In this document: piece after piece, positions 1 to 5,741 of the stretch | How positions within the stretch are numbered: position 1 is the stretch's first letter | Layout: every line of letters begins with the position of its first letter | NCBI GenBank assembly: GCA_016927095.1 | Contig: JAFGNI010000425.1 | Location: 1 to 5,741 of the forward strand | Length of the DNA: 5,741 bases | Direction: 5' to 3' | DNA from: Anaerolineae bacterium | Lineage (GTDB): Bacteria > Chloroflexota > Anaerolineae > B4-G1 > SLSP01 | Made by a program: the position numbers and the translations under genes | Notes under the pieces: model-generated | Seen by the model: only the letters and a program-made list of their open reading frames with translations | Databases searched by the model: none | What the model was told of the DNA's origin: nothing

Positions 1-240
1 GCTGCACAAGCTCGGGGCGTCGCAGTGCTGGAGGCATGCCACCTCAACCATGGTGGCGAGCACATCGTCCTGGGCACCCATGGGAACCTGCTGGCGCTGG
101 TCCTACAGCACTTCGATCCGACCGTTGACTTCGAGTTCTGGTTAGCGCTGACGATGCCCGACATCTACCGCGTTCGGACATCTGCTACGGGCGAGGCACA
201 CATCGAGCATCTGTGGCTACCCGAGCTGGCATCATCCTAG
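1..240 (+). CDS. Histidine phosphatase family protein, C-terminal part (5' end cut by window edge)
   Basis: The reading frame is open from base 1 and ends at TAG 238-240, giving the last 79 residues of a protein whose start lies outside the window. The segment HIVLGTHGNLLALVLQHFDP holds a G-T-H-G-N motif (His at bases 79-81). This matches the second catalytic histidine region of the histidine phosphatase (phosphoglycerate-mutase-like) superfamily. The following FEFWLALTMPDIYRV resembles the usual F..W..L..PD.Y.. stretch of small bacterial members. The N-terminal RHG motif with the phospho-accepting histidine is not visible. The family removes phosphate from small molecules or proteins; the substrate cannot be told from this piece. 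A GTG at 25 is an internal codon, not a likely start, because the homologous region begins before it. It lies 82 bases upstream of the MBL-fold gene on the same strand and may be cotranscribed with it. Confidence 0.8.
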   Translation, partial: AAQARGVAVLEACHLNHGGEHIVLGTHGNLLALVLQHFDPTVDFEFWLALTMPDIYRVRTSATGEAHIEHLWLPELASS

Positions 241-306
241 CCGTGGCGGGGCCCGGTTGTCGTCACAACCACGAGCGGCACGTGGGATCGCTACTACGCT
301 TCCCCC

Positions 307-312
307 AAGGAG
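307..312 (+). promoter_or_regulatory. Ribosome binding site of the MBL-fold gene
   Basis: AAGGAG lies 10 bases before ATG 323. It is the only strong Shine-Dalgarno match near the N-terminus and fixes this start. Confidence 0.7.
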
Positions 313-322
313 ACAGTGATCT

Positions 323-1243
323 ATGGCACGTACAGAGTGGTACGACTTCGGCAACAACACCTATGCTCTTACCGGTGGATCCAACATCGGCGCCATAGTC
401 CATAGAGACAAGGCCCTGCTGATTGACGCCGGACTGGACCGGGACAGTGTCCGCAAGGCCCTACAGCCGATCGAGGCGCGGGATATTCAGATCATAGGCA
501 TCCTGGTCACCCACGGCCATGCAGACCATTTCGGTGGCGCAGCCTGGGCCGCACGCCGGACCGAGTCGCCGGTCTACGCGCCGCCCCTGGAGGGCGCTTT
601 TGCCCAGCATCCCCTGCTGGAGCCGCTCTTCCTCCATGGAGGGGCTGCTCCCATCAGGGAGTTGACCGGCAAATTCACGCTGGCACAGGAATCCATAGAG
701 AGACTCCTTCCATTGACTCCCGGCAGGACTGAGATCGGTGGGATCGCGGTCGAGGTCATAGCGCTCTACGGACACGCTCCTGCGCAGATCGGGATCGCAG
801 CGATCCGTGACGGGGAGGGCGCTCGGACATGCTATTGCGGCGACGCAGTGTTCTCCCAGGAGACCCTGGATCGGCATCCGATTCTGTTCTGCAGCGATTT
901 GGATGCTTGGCTGGACACGCTAACGGCCTTGCAGGACATGTCGTATGATATCTACGTAGCAGGACACGGCGATCCCATCCACGACATTGCGCCGCTGGCA
1001 CAAGCGACGGCTGGCCGTCTCGAAGAGATCAGAGAGGTGGCGCTTACGTCACTGGATAAGCCAAAGGAGCCGTACGACGTGCTCCGGGCTGTGGCCAAAC
1101 ACTTCGGCGTCGGCTTTCCAGCGCCCCAGTTCTTCCTCCTCTCTCTGACAACCATCAACGCAGCGCTCACGTCGCTGCAGAGGCATGGGCAAGCCGAGGT
1201 CATCGTGGAAGACAACTACTTGCTCTGGCGGAGAGTGAAATAA
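323..1243 (+). CDS. MBL-fold metallo-hydrolase
   Basis: A complete 306-residue protein of the metallo-beta-lactamase fold, probably a cytoplasmic dinuclear-metal hydrolase since no signal peptide is seen. The first metal motif is THGHADH (His64, His66, Asp68, His69). Further ligands fit His151 in GHAPAQIG, Asp174 in CGDAVF and His215 in AGHGDP, so the full set of motifs appears intact. Usual members have GHTPG around the third histidine; here it reads GHAPAQ. After the catalytic domain (about 1-220) there is a helical linker. The last 60 or so residues (FFLLSLTTINAALTSLQRHG then NYLLWRR) look like a small winged-helix-type tail, as in glyoxalase-II/LACTB2-like enzymes. The substrate is unknown: thioesters, lactones or nucleic acid are all possible. 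The start is supported by AAGGAG ten bases upstream. It follows a histidine-phosphatase gene and ends before a hairpin terminator. Confidence 0.9.
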   Translation: MARTEWYDFGNNTYALTGGSNIGAIVHRDKALLIDAGLDRDSVRKALQPIEARDIQIIGILVTHGHADHFGGAAWAARRTESPVYAPPLEGAFAQHPLLEPLFLHGGAAPIRELTGKFTLAQESIERLLPLTPGRTEIGGIAVEVIALYGHAPAQIGIAAIRDGEGARTCYCGDAVFSQETLDRHPILFCSDLDAWLDTLTALQDMSYDIYVAGHGDPIHDIAPLAQATAGRLEEIREVALTSLDKPKEPYDVLRAVAKHFGVGFPAPQFFLLSLTTINAALTSLQRHGQAEVIVEDNYLLWRRVK

Positions 1244-1270
1244 CCCTGCTGCCAAGCACCTCGCAATACA

Positions 1271-1311
1271 GCGCAAAGAAGAACTGCCGGGGGACAATCC
1301 CCCGGCAGTTC
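1271..1311. terminator. Bidirectional rho-independent terminator between convergent genes
   Basis: A perfect 13-bp inverted repeat pairs 1281-1293 with 1299-1311 around a 5-base loop (ACAAT); the stem is GAACTGCCGGGGG. It sits 37 bases after the MBL-fold stop and 14 bases after the DUF4349 stop, between converging genes. Read on the minus strand the stem is followed by TTCTTTGCGC, a short U-rich tail. On the plus strand the following bases are TCGCGACC, without a U-run. It therefore looks like a better terminator for the minus-strand operon, with weaker action in the other direction. Confidence 0.8.
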
Positions 1312-1325
1312 TCGCGACCAGCTGC

Positions 1326-2264
1326 TCACTTGGCGTCCGGCGAGTCCACCTCCGCCTCGCGCGCTGGCGCTACGTCGGCTTTGCTGCGGCGACGGCCAAA
1401 AACCGCTCGCAGGATGCGAATGAGCACGTAGACAAGCAACCCGATGAAACCGAAGATCGGCACAAAGACCAGGAGGATCCAGATGAGCGCATCGACCAGG
1501 AACTGGAATGCGCGAATGAGCGCCTCGATCGCCCGCTTGGCCGTGCCCTGGGGACGCCATCCTGCCACCTCGACAGGCCGGGCTAGTTCATCGGGGGTCA
1601 GATAGACTGTGATCGTCGCCATAGCCGATCTTCGCTCCAAATAGCGCATCCTTCCCTTGGTCTCTTCTATCTCGATCTGGGTCTCGCTCAGCTCCTCGTA
1701 CACTGCCAGGACTGCCTCAGTGTCCTCGGCCTCCTCCATGAGCTCCTCAAGGCGATCGGCCTTGACCTCAAGGGCCGTCAACCGCGACTCAAGGTCGACG
1801 TACTCCTGGGTGACGTCCTCACTCGCCACCGAGTCCCCCGTCACCTCTAGGGCCAGCCCCCTCAAAGCGTCCATGGTCTCGTTGAACGCCTCTGCTGGGA
1901 CTCGCAGCGTGAGATTGATCCGCCGCAGGCCATCCCCGTAGGTGTTGCTACTAGCATCTGAGAGATAGCCCCCGACATCCTCGGCGATCGAGATCGCTTC
2001 CTCCATCGCTCTCTCCGTGTCGCGGACCACAAGTGACAGCTCGCCCGTGTAGATGATCATGCGATCGACCGCTTCGAGCGAGACATCATCATGAGGCGCA
2101 CTAGCAGGCTCGGCCGGCGCGGCACCGCTCCAGACAGCTTCCTCCTCGGCCATGGGGGCCTCCTCAGACACCCCCATCCCACCTCGAGCGCCGCATCCAA
2201 CCACGGCAATAGCCGCCAGTACGATTGCCATCCACGGCATATGCCACCTCTTCGCGTTCGGCAT
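1326..2264 (-). CDS. DUF4349 domain lipoprotein
   Basis: A 312-residue envelope protein. Residues 1-24 form a lipoprotein signal: a basic start (MPNAKRWHMP), a hydrophobic core (WMAIVLAAIA) and lipobox VVGC with Cys24. A low-complexity acidic/Ala/Pro linker follows to about 60. The DUF4349 domain (about 66-225) begins RMIIYTGELSLVVRD and includes GGYL, LTLRVPAEAF and a D-V-T-Q-E-Y-V-D-L segment. It contains a likely coiled coil (about 153-212, LESRLTALEVKADRLEELM). Near the C-terminus a long hydrophobic stretch (about 254-287) makes one or two membrane passes, then comes a basic tail GRRRSK. The role of DUF4349 is not established. The start is chosen because AGGAGG lies 6 bases before ATG 2264; an ATG at 2267 is only 3 bases from it. 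ATG 2285 and TTG 2288 in the same frame lie before this site and have no good ribosome site of their own. It is the last gene of the minus-strand run and abuts the phosphoesterase gene. Confidence 0.85.
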   Translation of the reverse strand: MPNAKRWHMPWMAIVLAAIAVVGCGARGGMGVSEEAPMAEEEAVWSGAAPAEPASAPHDDVSLEAVDRMIIYTGELSLVVRDTERAMEEAISIAEDVGGYLSDASSNTYGDGLRRINLTLRVPAEAFNETMDALRGLALEVTGDSVASEDVTQEYVDLESRLTALEVKADRLEELMEEAEDTEAVLAVYEELSETQIEIEETKGRMRYLERRSAMATITVYLTPDELARPVEVAGWRPQGTAKRAIEALIRAFQFLVDALIWILLVFVPIFGFIGLLVYVLIRILRAVFGRRRSKADVAPAREAEVDSPDAK

Positions 2265-2270
2265 CATAGT

Positions 2271-2276
2271 CCTCCT
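2271..2276 (-). promoter_or_regulatory. Ribosome binding site deciding the DUF4349 start
   Basis: On the minus strand AGGAGG is followed by ACTATG and then ATG. A six-base spacing selects ATG 2264 over the longer in-frame starts at 2285 and 2288, which lie upstream of it. Confidence 0.65.
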
Positions 2277-2288
2277 CGACCCCATCAA

Positions 2289-3026
2289 TCAGCGCCCAAT
2301 AGCTAGGCGCTCAACCAGCCTGCTGGGCAGACCATGGGCACGCATACGCTCCTGCGTGATTTCAACCGGATAGGCCACTCGGCGGAAAATCCACACGCCT
2401 GCGTCGAGATCCAACAGCCCGTAACTAGCCATGGGATTGCCGTCACGGGGCTGGCCAACACTGCCCGGGTTGAAGATGAGTCGTCGGCCATCGAGATGGA
2501 CCGGCACATCGGGCTCGGGACGCAATGCTTGCACACGTTCCTGCTCATCCAACCACTCAAACACAAGCGGCAGATGCGAGTGGCCGACGAGCAGCACCTG
2601 AAATGCGAATTGCTCGAAATTGTGTTGGGCCGAAGATATATCAACCAAGTACTCCCACACAGGATCTCGCGCACTGCCGTGGGCGAGAAGCACATCCTCA
2701 GCGGCAGGTAGGCGCATACTCGCCGGCAACTCCGCCAGGTATTTCAGATTCGGAGAGCTCAACTGCTGCTGGGTCCAAGTCAGCGCCTCACGTGCATCCC
2801 GGTTGAACACCAGAATGTCGGCCTTCCCGACGGTGCCCTGATCGTGGTTGCCGGACAGGCAGACCAGATCGAAGTCCTGGACACGAGCAACGCACTCGTT
2901 CGGATCCGGACCATATCCGACTATATCGCCGAGGCAGATCATGGCGTCGAACGGCGGCGCGTCCTGCAGCACTGCCTCGAATGCAGGCGCATTGCTGTGA
3001 ATATCGGAGACGACGATATAGCGCAT
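2289..3026 (-). CDS. Calcineurin-like metallophosphoesterase family protein
   Basis: A complete 245-residue cytoplasmic enzyme of the calcineurin-like phosphoesterase superfamily, of the compact YfcE/MJ0936-like type. The ordered metal and catalytic motifs are all present: Asp8-x-His10 in VVSDIHSN, Gly33-Asp34 in CLGDIVGYGPDPNECV, Asn60-His61-Asp62 in LSGNHD, His116 in LLAHGS, and His149-Ser-His151 in LVGHSH. A late FNPGSVGQPRDG stretch is also typical of the family. Members hydrolyse phosphodiester or phosphomonoester bonds using two divalent metals; the natural substrate cannot be assigned. The start at ATG 3026 is chosen because it gives the canonical MRYIVVSDIHSN N-terminus and has GAGGAG nine bases upstream. 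The frame stays open to 3098, but the extra residues match nothing in the family. The gene follows the biotin ligase after 95 bases and precedes the DUF4349 gene, whose preferred start is 24 bases after this stop. Confidence 0.92.
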   Translation of the reverse strand: MRYIVVSDIHSNAPAFEAVLQDAPPFDAMICLGDIVGYGPDPNECVARVQDFDLVCLSGNHDQGTVGKADILVFNRDAREALTWTQQQLSSPNLKYLAELPASMRLPAAEDVLLAHGSARDPVWEYLVDISSAQHNFEQFAFQVLLVGHSHLPLVFEWLDEQERVQALRPEPDVPVHLDGRRLIFNPGSVGQPRDGNPMASYGLLDLDAGVWIFRRVAYPVEITQERMRAHGLPSRLVERLAIGR

Positions 3027-3035
3027 GAGTGTTGG

Positions 3036-3041
3036 CTCCTC
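3036..3041 (-). promoter_or_regulatory. Ribosome binding site of the phosphoesterase gene
   Basis: GAGGAG on the minus strand lies nine bases before ATG 3026. It supports the short start over the open extension to 3098. Confidence 0.65.
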
Positions 3042-3074
3042 AGATGCTCGAACTGCACACCTCAAATCTGTGCC

Positions 3075-3102
3075 ATCATAATATGGAATCGTGAGCAAGC
3101 AA
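3075..3102 (-). promoter_or_regulatory. Candidate sigma-70-type promoter inside the operon
   Basis: On the minus strand TTGCTT (3102-3097) and TATGAT (3080-3075) are separated by 16 bases. They lie in the only sizeable gap of the minus-strand gene run, about 48 bases before the phosphoesterase start. The -10 box matches five of six consensus positions; the -35 box matches TTG only. The gap looks more AT-rich than the flanking coding DNA. This is a pattern match without other support. Confidence 0.35.
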
Positions 3103-3121
3103 TGTTGAGCGTTCCAGAAAC

Positions 3122-3925
3122 CTACAGCAGCCTCAGGCTTACATCGCCCGCCGAGAGAGCGAGCAGCTCACGCTCCTCTGTGCGCAGCAACAAGTTGCCG
3201 TCATCGTCCACGCCCTCCATGGTACCGCAGAGGTGGGTAGGGCCACGTAGGACGTCAACAGAGCGGCCCAACCAGGCTAACTGGTCACGCCATCTGGCTA
3301 GCGGATCGTCTCCAGCGCACAGGGTATCGTACCTAGCCTCGATGTCCTCCAGCAGCGCCTCCAGTAACGCGACGCGACTAACAGAGGTGCCCACGAGCGC
3401 AGAGAGACTGCCCGCATGGGCTGACACCTCCGCAAGTCGACGAGCAGCCATGTTGACATTGATACCCAGTCCGACGACAAGGGCCCCCGTGTCGCCCGCG
3501 GGCGATGTCCATATCTCGCTGAGCATGCCCGCCAGCTTGACCCAGCCGGAGCCTGGGTCGCCGGACTCATAGATCAGGTCGTTGGGCCACTTGAGTTTGG
3601 TTCTCAAGCCGCAGACTGCTTCGACCGCCGTCTGCATCGCCAGCCCGCATATCATGGTGGCTCTGCCTGCGTGGTGAACGAAAGGCTCTGGCGGACGGAA
3701 CAGGATCGACAGCAACAGGCCACTACCTGGCGGAGACTCCCACCGCCGGTTCAGACGCCCCCGGCCCGAATGCTGAACATCCGCGACGACGACCAGCCCC
3801 TCGCTGACGCCCGCCGCGGCGGCGGCAAGGGCCGCGTCATTCGTCGAGCCAATCGAGGCGTAATAGCGGAGCGAGCGCCCTAGCCATCCCGACGCCCTCT
3901 GGTAGGTGGACAGGTCAGGCCCCAC
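3122..3925 (-). CDS. birA: Biotin--[acetyl-CoA-carboxylase] ligase (BirA catalytic type, no HTH)
   Basis: A biotin protein ligase of 267 residues. It activates biotin with ATP to biotinyl-5'-AMP and transfers it to a lysine of biotin carrier proteins such as acetyl-CoA carboxylase BCCP, in the cytoplasm. Visible motifs: STND (27-30), SGRGRLNRRW with the biotin/AMP loop (53-62), SPPGSGLLLSILFRP, KWPNDL (112-117), KLAGMLSE with the conserved Lys130, and GLGINVN (152-158). A small SH3-like C-terminal domain (about 222-267) ends it. No N-terminal winged-helix DNA-binding domain is present, so it is a class I ligase and not a biotin-operon repressor. The loop has Asn where GRGRxG is usual. The GTG start at 3925 is chosen because AGGA lies six bases upstream and family similarity begins right after it. 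The frame also has an earlier GTG at 3982, 15 bases after the peptidase stop, with no clear ribosome site; it would add 19 Arg-rich residues. Confidence 0.92.
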   Translation of the reverse strand: MGPDLSTYQRASGWLGRSLRYYASIGSTNDAALAAAAAGVSEGLVVVADVQHSGRGRLNRRWESPPGSGLLLSILFRPPEPFVHHAGRATMICGLAMQTAVEAVCGLRTKLKWPNDLIYESGDPGSGWVKLAGMLSEIWTSPAGDTGALVVGLGINVNMAARRLAEVSAHAGSLSALVGTSVSRVALLEALLEDIEARYDTLCAGDDPLARWRDQLAWLGRSVDVLRGPTHLCGTMEGVDDDGNLLLRTEERELLALSAGDVSLRLL

Positions 3926-3997
3926 GCCCAGTCCTACCCAACACCGGCGGATGTAGGGCCCTGCCCTCCTGTCGGCGGACACATGGACGACAAACGG

Positions 3998-5509
3998 TCA
4001 CGGTACTGTCCCTACCACCGCAGCGGGGCCATCGCGTTCTAGCCACGACAGCGCGTTCACCGCGGCACCGTTGACCCACAGCTCCCAGTGGAGATGAGCA
4101 CCGGTCGAGAGTCCGGTATTGCCCAGCGCACCGAGGCGCTGGCCCTGCGCCACCCGCTGCCCCACCTCAACATCGATCTCGGATAGATGCCAGAATCCGC
4201 TGACCACGCCCCAACCATGGTCGAGTAGAATCGCATTGCCACGGACAACCAGAGGCTCTGCCAGGATCACAGTGCCGGATGCCGGTGCGACAACAGGCTC
4301 GCCTCCCACCCCGTCGAAGTCAGAACCCGCGTGAAAGCTGCCAAAGCCGTAACCATAGGACCGGCGTGAGCCGAAATAGGAGGTGATGGCCGCATCCACG
4401 GGTCGTTGGAAAGGATACTCCCACAATCTCACCGGCGACCGCACCGTCCGCATCTGGGCGATCTTATCCCGCTCCCGTTGGCTCAGGTCGGGATCGAGCA
4501 GTGCCTGCCGGTCCGGGGGCAGGTCGATCCGCTCGTAGTCGTAGCGTCCCTCTCCCACCTGAAGCGGGATAGGAACTTCGAAAGAGGTCCCGTCTGCCGT
4601 CGTCACGAGCAGGACAATCGTATAGGCACCAGGCTCCAGCATCGGAGATAGCCCTGCAAGAGCGAAGAGCCGGCTGTCCCCGGGGTAGGACATGCATGCC
4701 TCTGTCTGATCGAAGTACTGCAGTCGACACGTCACAGACTCAGATGCCGTTACACTCACGACCACCGTCTCTCCCCGCGACACCGGTTGGGGCGACAGGG
4801 CGAGATCGACCAGCGGAAAAGGTAGACCGGACGGTGAATGGCTCATGGATATCTGCTCTGCTGCTCCGATATCAGGGATGAGCAGCGCTTGGCCTGCAGT
4901 GTGCGGTGCCGGATTCAGCCACAGCACATCCCAGAGATGGGCCCCTGACATCACCGCAGCCGCCACGCGGAGAGCTGCAGTAGGTAACGTCTCGGGTGAA
5001 AGTGTTACTACGCGAAACTGAGGGCCTTCCGGAAGCCAGACATGCCATCCCACAGAGAAGCGAGTAACACGGAGAAGCCGGTTGGCGCGTGCAACGGCAT
5101 CCAGCGACGCCCCCTTCGCACGACTGAGCGTGGCCAAGCTCTCCCCGGTGGACATGTCGTGGATACCGCCGCCTCGCCCCACTGCGCCAGCCAAGGCTAG
5201 ACGTTGCCCCGGATAGATCAGATATGGATTCTGGATGGCGTTCGTCTGGACAAGAACATCGGGCGAGACCCCCACCCGCGCGGCAATCGTATCGAGGGTG
5301 TCACCAGGCTGCACGATGTAGTCAGATGGTGGCGATCCTGGCCCAGCCGCCACCGCCTTTGCCGCAACCAAGGCTCCCGGGAAGACCAACGACACGCCAA
5401 TCAAGGCTCGGGCGCCAGCGGCTGCCGCACGAAGAAGCCGCCGGTCGCGCTTCAGCCGGTCTCGGTCCTCAGCTAAATCAGGAAAGCGGTTCAATATGCA
5501 GTACTTCAC
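3998..5509 (-). CDS. LysM-containing M23 family metallopeptidase (peptidoglycan endopeptidase)
   Basis: A 503-residue exported protein likely to cut peptide cross-links in peptidoglycan. Residues 1-27 are charged, 28-55 are hydrophobic and end in an AVAAG-type cleavage site, so it looks secreted. One clear LysM (63-107, YIVQPGDTLDTIAARVGVSP...YPGQRLALA) is followed by two degenerate LysM-like units (about 117-160 and 165-212). An Ig-like beta domain follows (about 232-318) with Cys261 and Cys272 possibly paired. A linker at about 320-365 (RIDLPPDRQALLDPDLS) leads to the M23/LytM domain (about 366-490). All zinc and catalytic residues are seen: His393 and Asp397 in HAGSDFDG, His441 in FWHLS, and His472 and His474 in GAHLHWEL. 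The enzyme should be active. The start is uncertain: GTG 5509 has GGTGGA five bases before it and overlaps the DUF192 gene by 32 bases; TTG 5494 is an alternative. No ATG is available before the signal segment. Confidence 0.92.
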   Translation of the reverse strand: MKYCILNRFPDLAEDRDRLKRDRRLLRAAAAGARALIGVSLVFPGALVAAKAVAAGPGSPPSDYIVQPGDTLDTIAARVGVSPDVLVQTNAIQNPYLIYPGQRLALAGAVGRGGGIHDMSTGESLATLSRAKGASLDAVARANRLLRVTRFSVGWHVWLPEGPQFRVVTLSPETLPTAALRVAAAVMSGAHLWDVLWLNPAPHTAGQALLIPDIGAAEQISMSHSPSGLPFPLVDLALSPQPVSRGETVVVSVTASESVTCRLQYFDQTEACMSYPGDSRLFALAGLSPMLEPGAYTIVLLVTTADGTSFEVPIPLQVGEGRYDYERIDLPPDRQALLDPDLSQRERDKIAQMRTVRSPVRLWEYPFQRPVDAAITSYFGSRRSYGYGFGSFHAGSDFDGVGGEPVVAPASGTVILAEPLVVRGNAILLDHGWGVVSGFWHLSEIDVEVGQRVAQGQRLGALGNTGLSTGAHLHWELWVNGAAVNALSWLERDGPAAVVGTVP

Positions 5510-5741
5510 CGACGTCCACCCAGGTCACCAACGCTGGAGGGCCCTCCAGGAAATAACGTGCCGCCTGCCGTGGGGCGTAGAAAGGGCGAAACGGGCGGGC
5601 TACTCTGGTATCTACCACGACACCGGTACCGTCCAGCCACACCACACCGATCGGGAAGAAGACGAAGAGCATATGGATGGCAGAGCCCAGACGGCTCTCC
5701 GATGCCTCCACAAACAGCAGGGCCTCGTGCGGGCCGATCGA
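5478..5741 (-). CDS. DUF192 family protein, C-terminal part (5' end cut by window edge)
   Basis: The frame is open from the right edge and ends at TGA 5480-5478, giving 87 residues that appear to be most of a DUF192 domain. Family features are EALLFVEASESRLGSAIHML (usually ending I-H-x-x-x-M/L-F), then FPIGVVWLDGTGVVVD and ARPFRPFYAPRQAARYFLE, then a closing VGEVLHI. DUF192 is a small beta-rich domain of unknown function, often found in exported proteins. The N-terminus and any signal peptide lie outside the window, so location cannot be judged. A GTG at 5711 is an internal codon, since the family pattern begins before it. The gene overlaps the start of the M23 peptidase gene, so the two are probably translated from one message. 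Confidence 0.85.
   Translation of the reverse strand, partial: SIGPHEALLFVEASESRLGSAIHMLFVFFPIGVVWLDGTGVVVDTRVARPFRPFYAPRQAARYFLEGPPALVTWVDVGEVLHIEPLS

Noticed and set aside
255..270. Small inverted repeat GGTTGT-CGTC-ACAACC after the histidine phosphatase gene
   Set aside because: It has only six base pairs and no U-run, so it is too weak to call a terminator or operator with confidence.
461..877. A 138-residue open frame on the minus strand
   Set aside because: It is antisense to the well-supported MBL-fold gene, with no ribosome site or recognisable domain.
3027..3098. In-frame 24-codon extension of the phosphoesterase
   Set aside because: Family similarity starts exactly at MRYIVVSDIHSN, a good ribosome site precedes that ATG, and the extension would run over the candidate promoter.
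2844..3572. A 242-residue open frame on the plus strand
   Set aside because: It lies antisense to the conserved phosphoesterase and biotin ligase genes. Its translation is low-complexity Ser/Arg-rich with no motif, as expected from the reverse of GC-rich coding DNA.
5430..5445. Twin-arginine export signal in the M23 peptidase (RDRRLLRAA)
   Set aside because: Twin arginines are present but the following residues do not fit the SRRxFLK pattern, so an ordinary Sec signal is more likely.
1..5741. Mobile element, CRISPR, toxin-antitoxin, phage or defence system
   Set aside because: There are no direct repeat arrays, transposase or integrase motifs, or paired small genes. All DNA except short gaps is explained by housekeeping-type genes with similar base composition.

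Overview
This window looks like an ordinary stretch of chromosome from a GC-rich bacterium. The best guess is a member of the Chloroflexota (Anaerolineae or a related uncultured lineage). That guess is an inference from the style of the proteins: a LysM/Ig-like/M23 peptidase with a FHAGSDF...GNTGLSTGAHLHWEL core, a DUF192 protein with the IHMLF...VVWLD...ARPFRPFYAPR pattern, and a biotin ligase without a DNA-binding domain but with a WLGRSLRYYASIGSTND start. No rRNA, tRNA or other marker gene is present to prove it. I see no mobile element, CRISPR array, phage gene or defence gene.

Layout: the plus strand carries the 3' end of a histidine-phosphatase gene (1-240) and, 82 bases later, a complete MBL-fold metallo-hydrolase gene (323-1243). 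The minus strand carries a tight run of five genes read right to left: the 3' part of a DUF192 gene (5741-5478, cut by the window edge), a LysM/M23 cell-wall endopeptidase (5509-3998), a biotin--protein ligase (about 3925-3122), a calcineurin-like metallophosphoesterase (3026-2289) and a DUF4349 lipoprotein (2264-1326). The two groups converge on a perfect 13-bp GC-rich hairpin at 1281-1311, which probably ends transcription from both sides.

The minus-strand genes are packed like an operon. DUF192 overlaps the peptidase start by 32 bases. The peptidase stop lies only 15 bases from the first possible start of the ligase frame. The phosphoesterase stop lies 24 bases from the preferred lipoprotein start. 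The one sizeable break is the 95 bases between the ligase and the phosphoesterase, which contains a promoter-like TTGCTT-16-TATGAT and a good ribosome binding site. The last two genes may therefore also be transcribed on their own.

Functionally, two or three products act outside the cytoplasm: the M23 peptidase on peptidoglycan, the DUF4349 lipoprotein at the membrane and possibly the DUF192 protein. The biotin ligase and the phosphoesterase are cytoplasmic housekeeping enzymes. Nothing visible ties the five into one pathway. I did not find an undescribed system here; the findings are modest points about starts, domain architecture and transcription boundaries.
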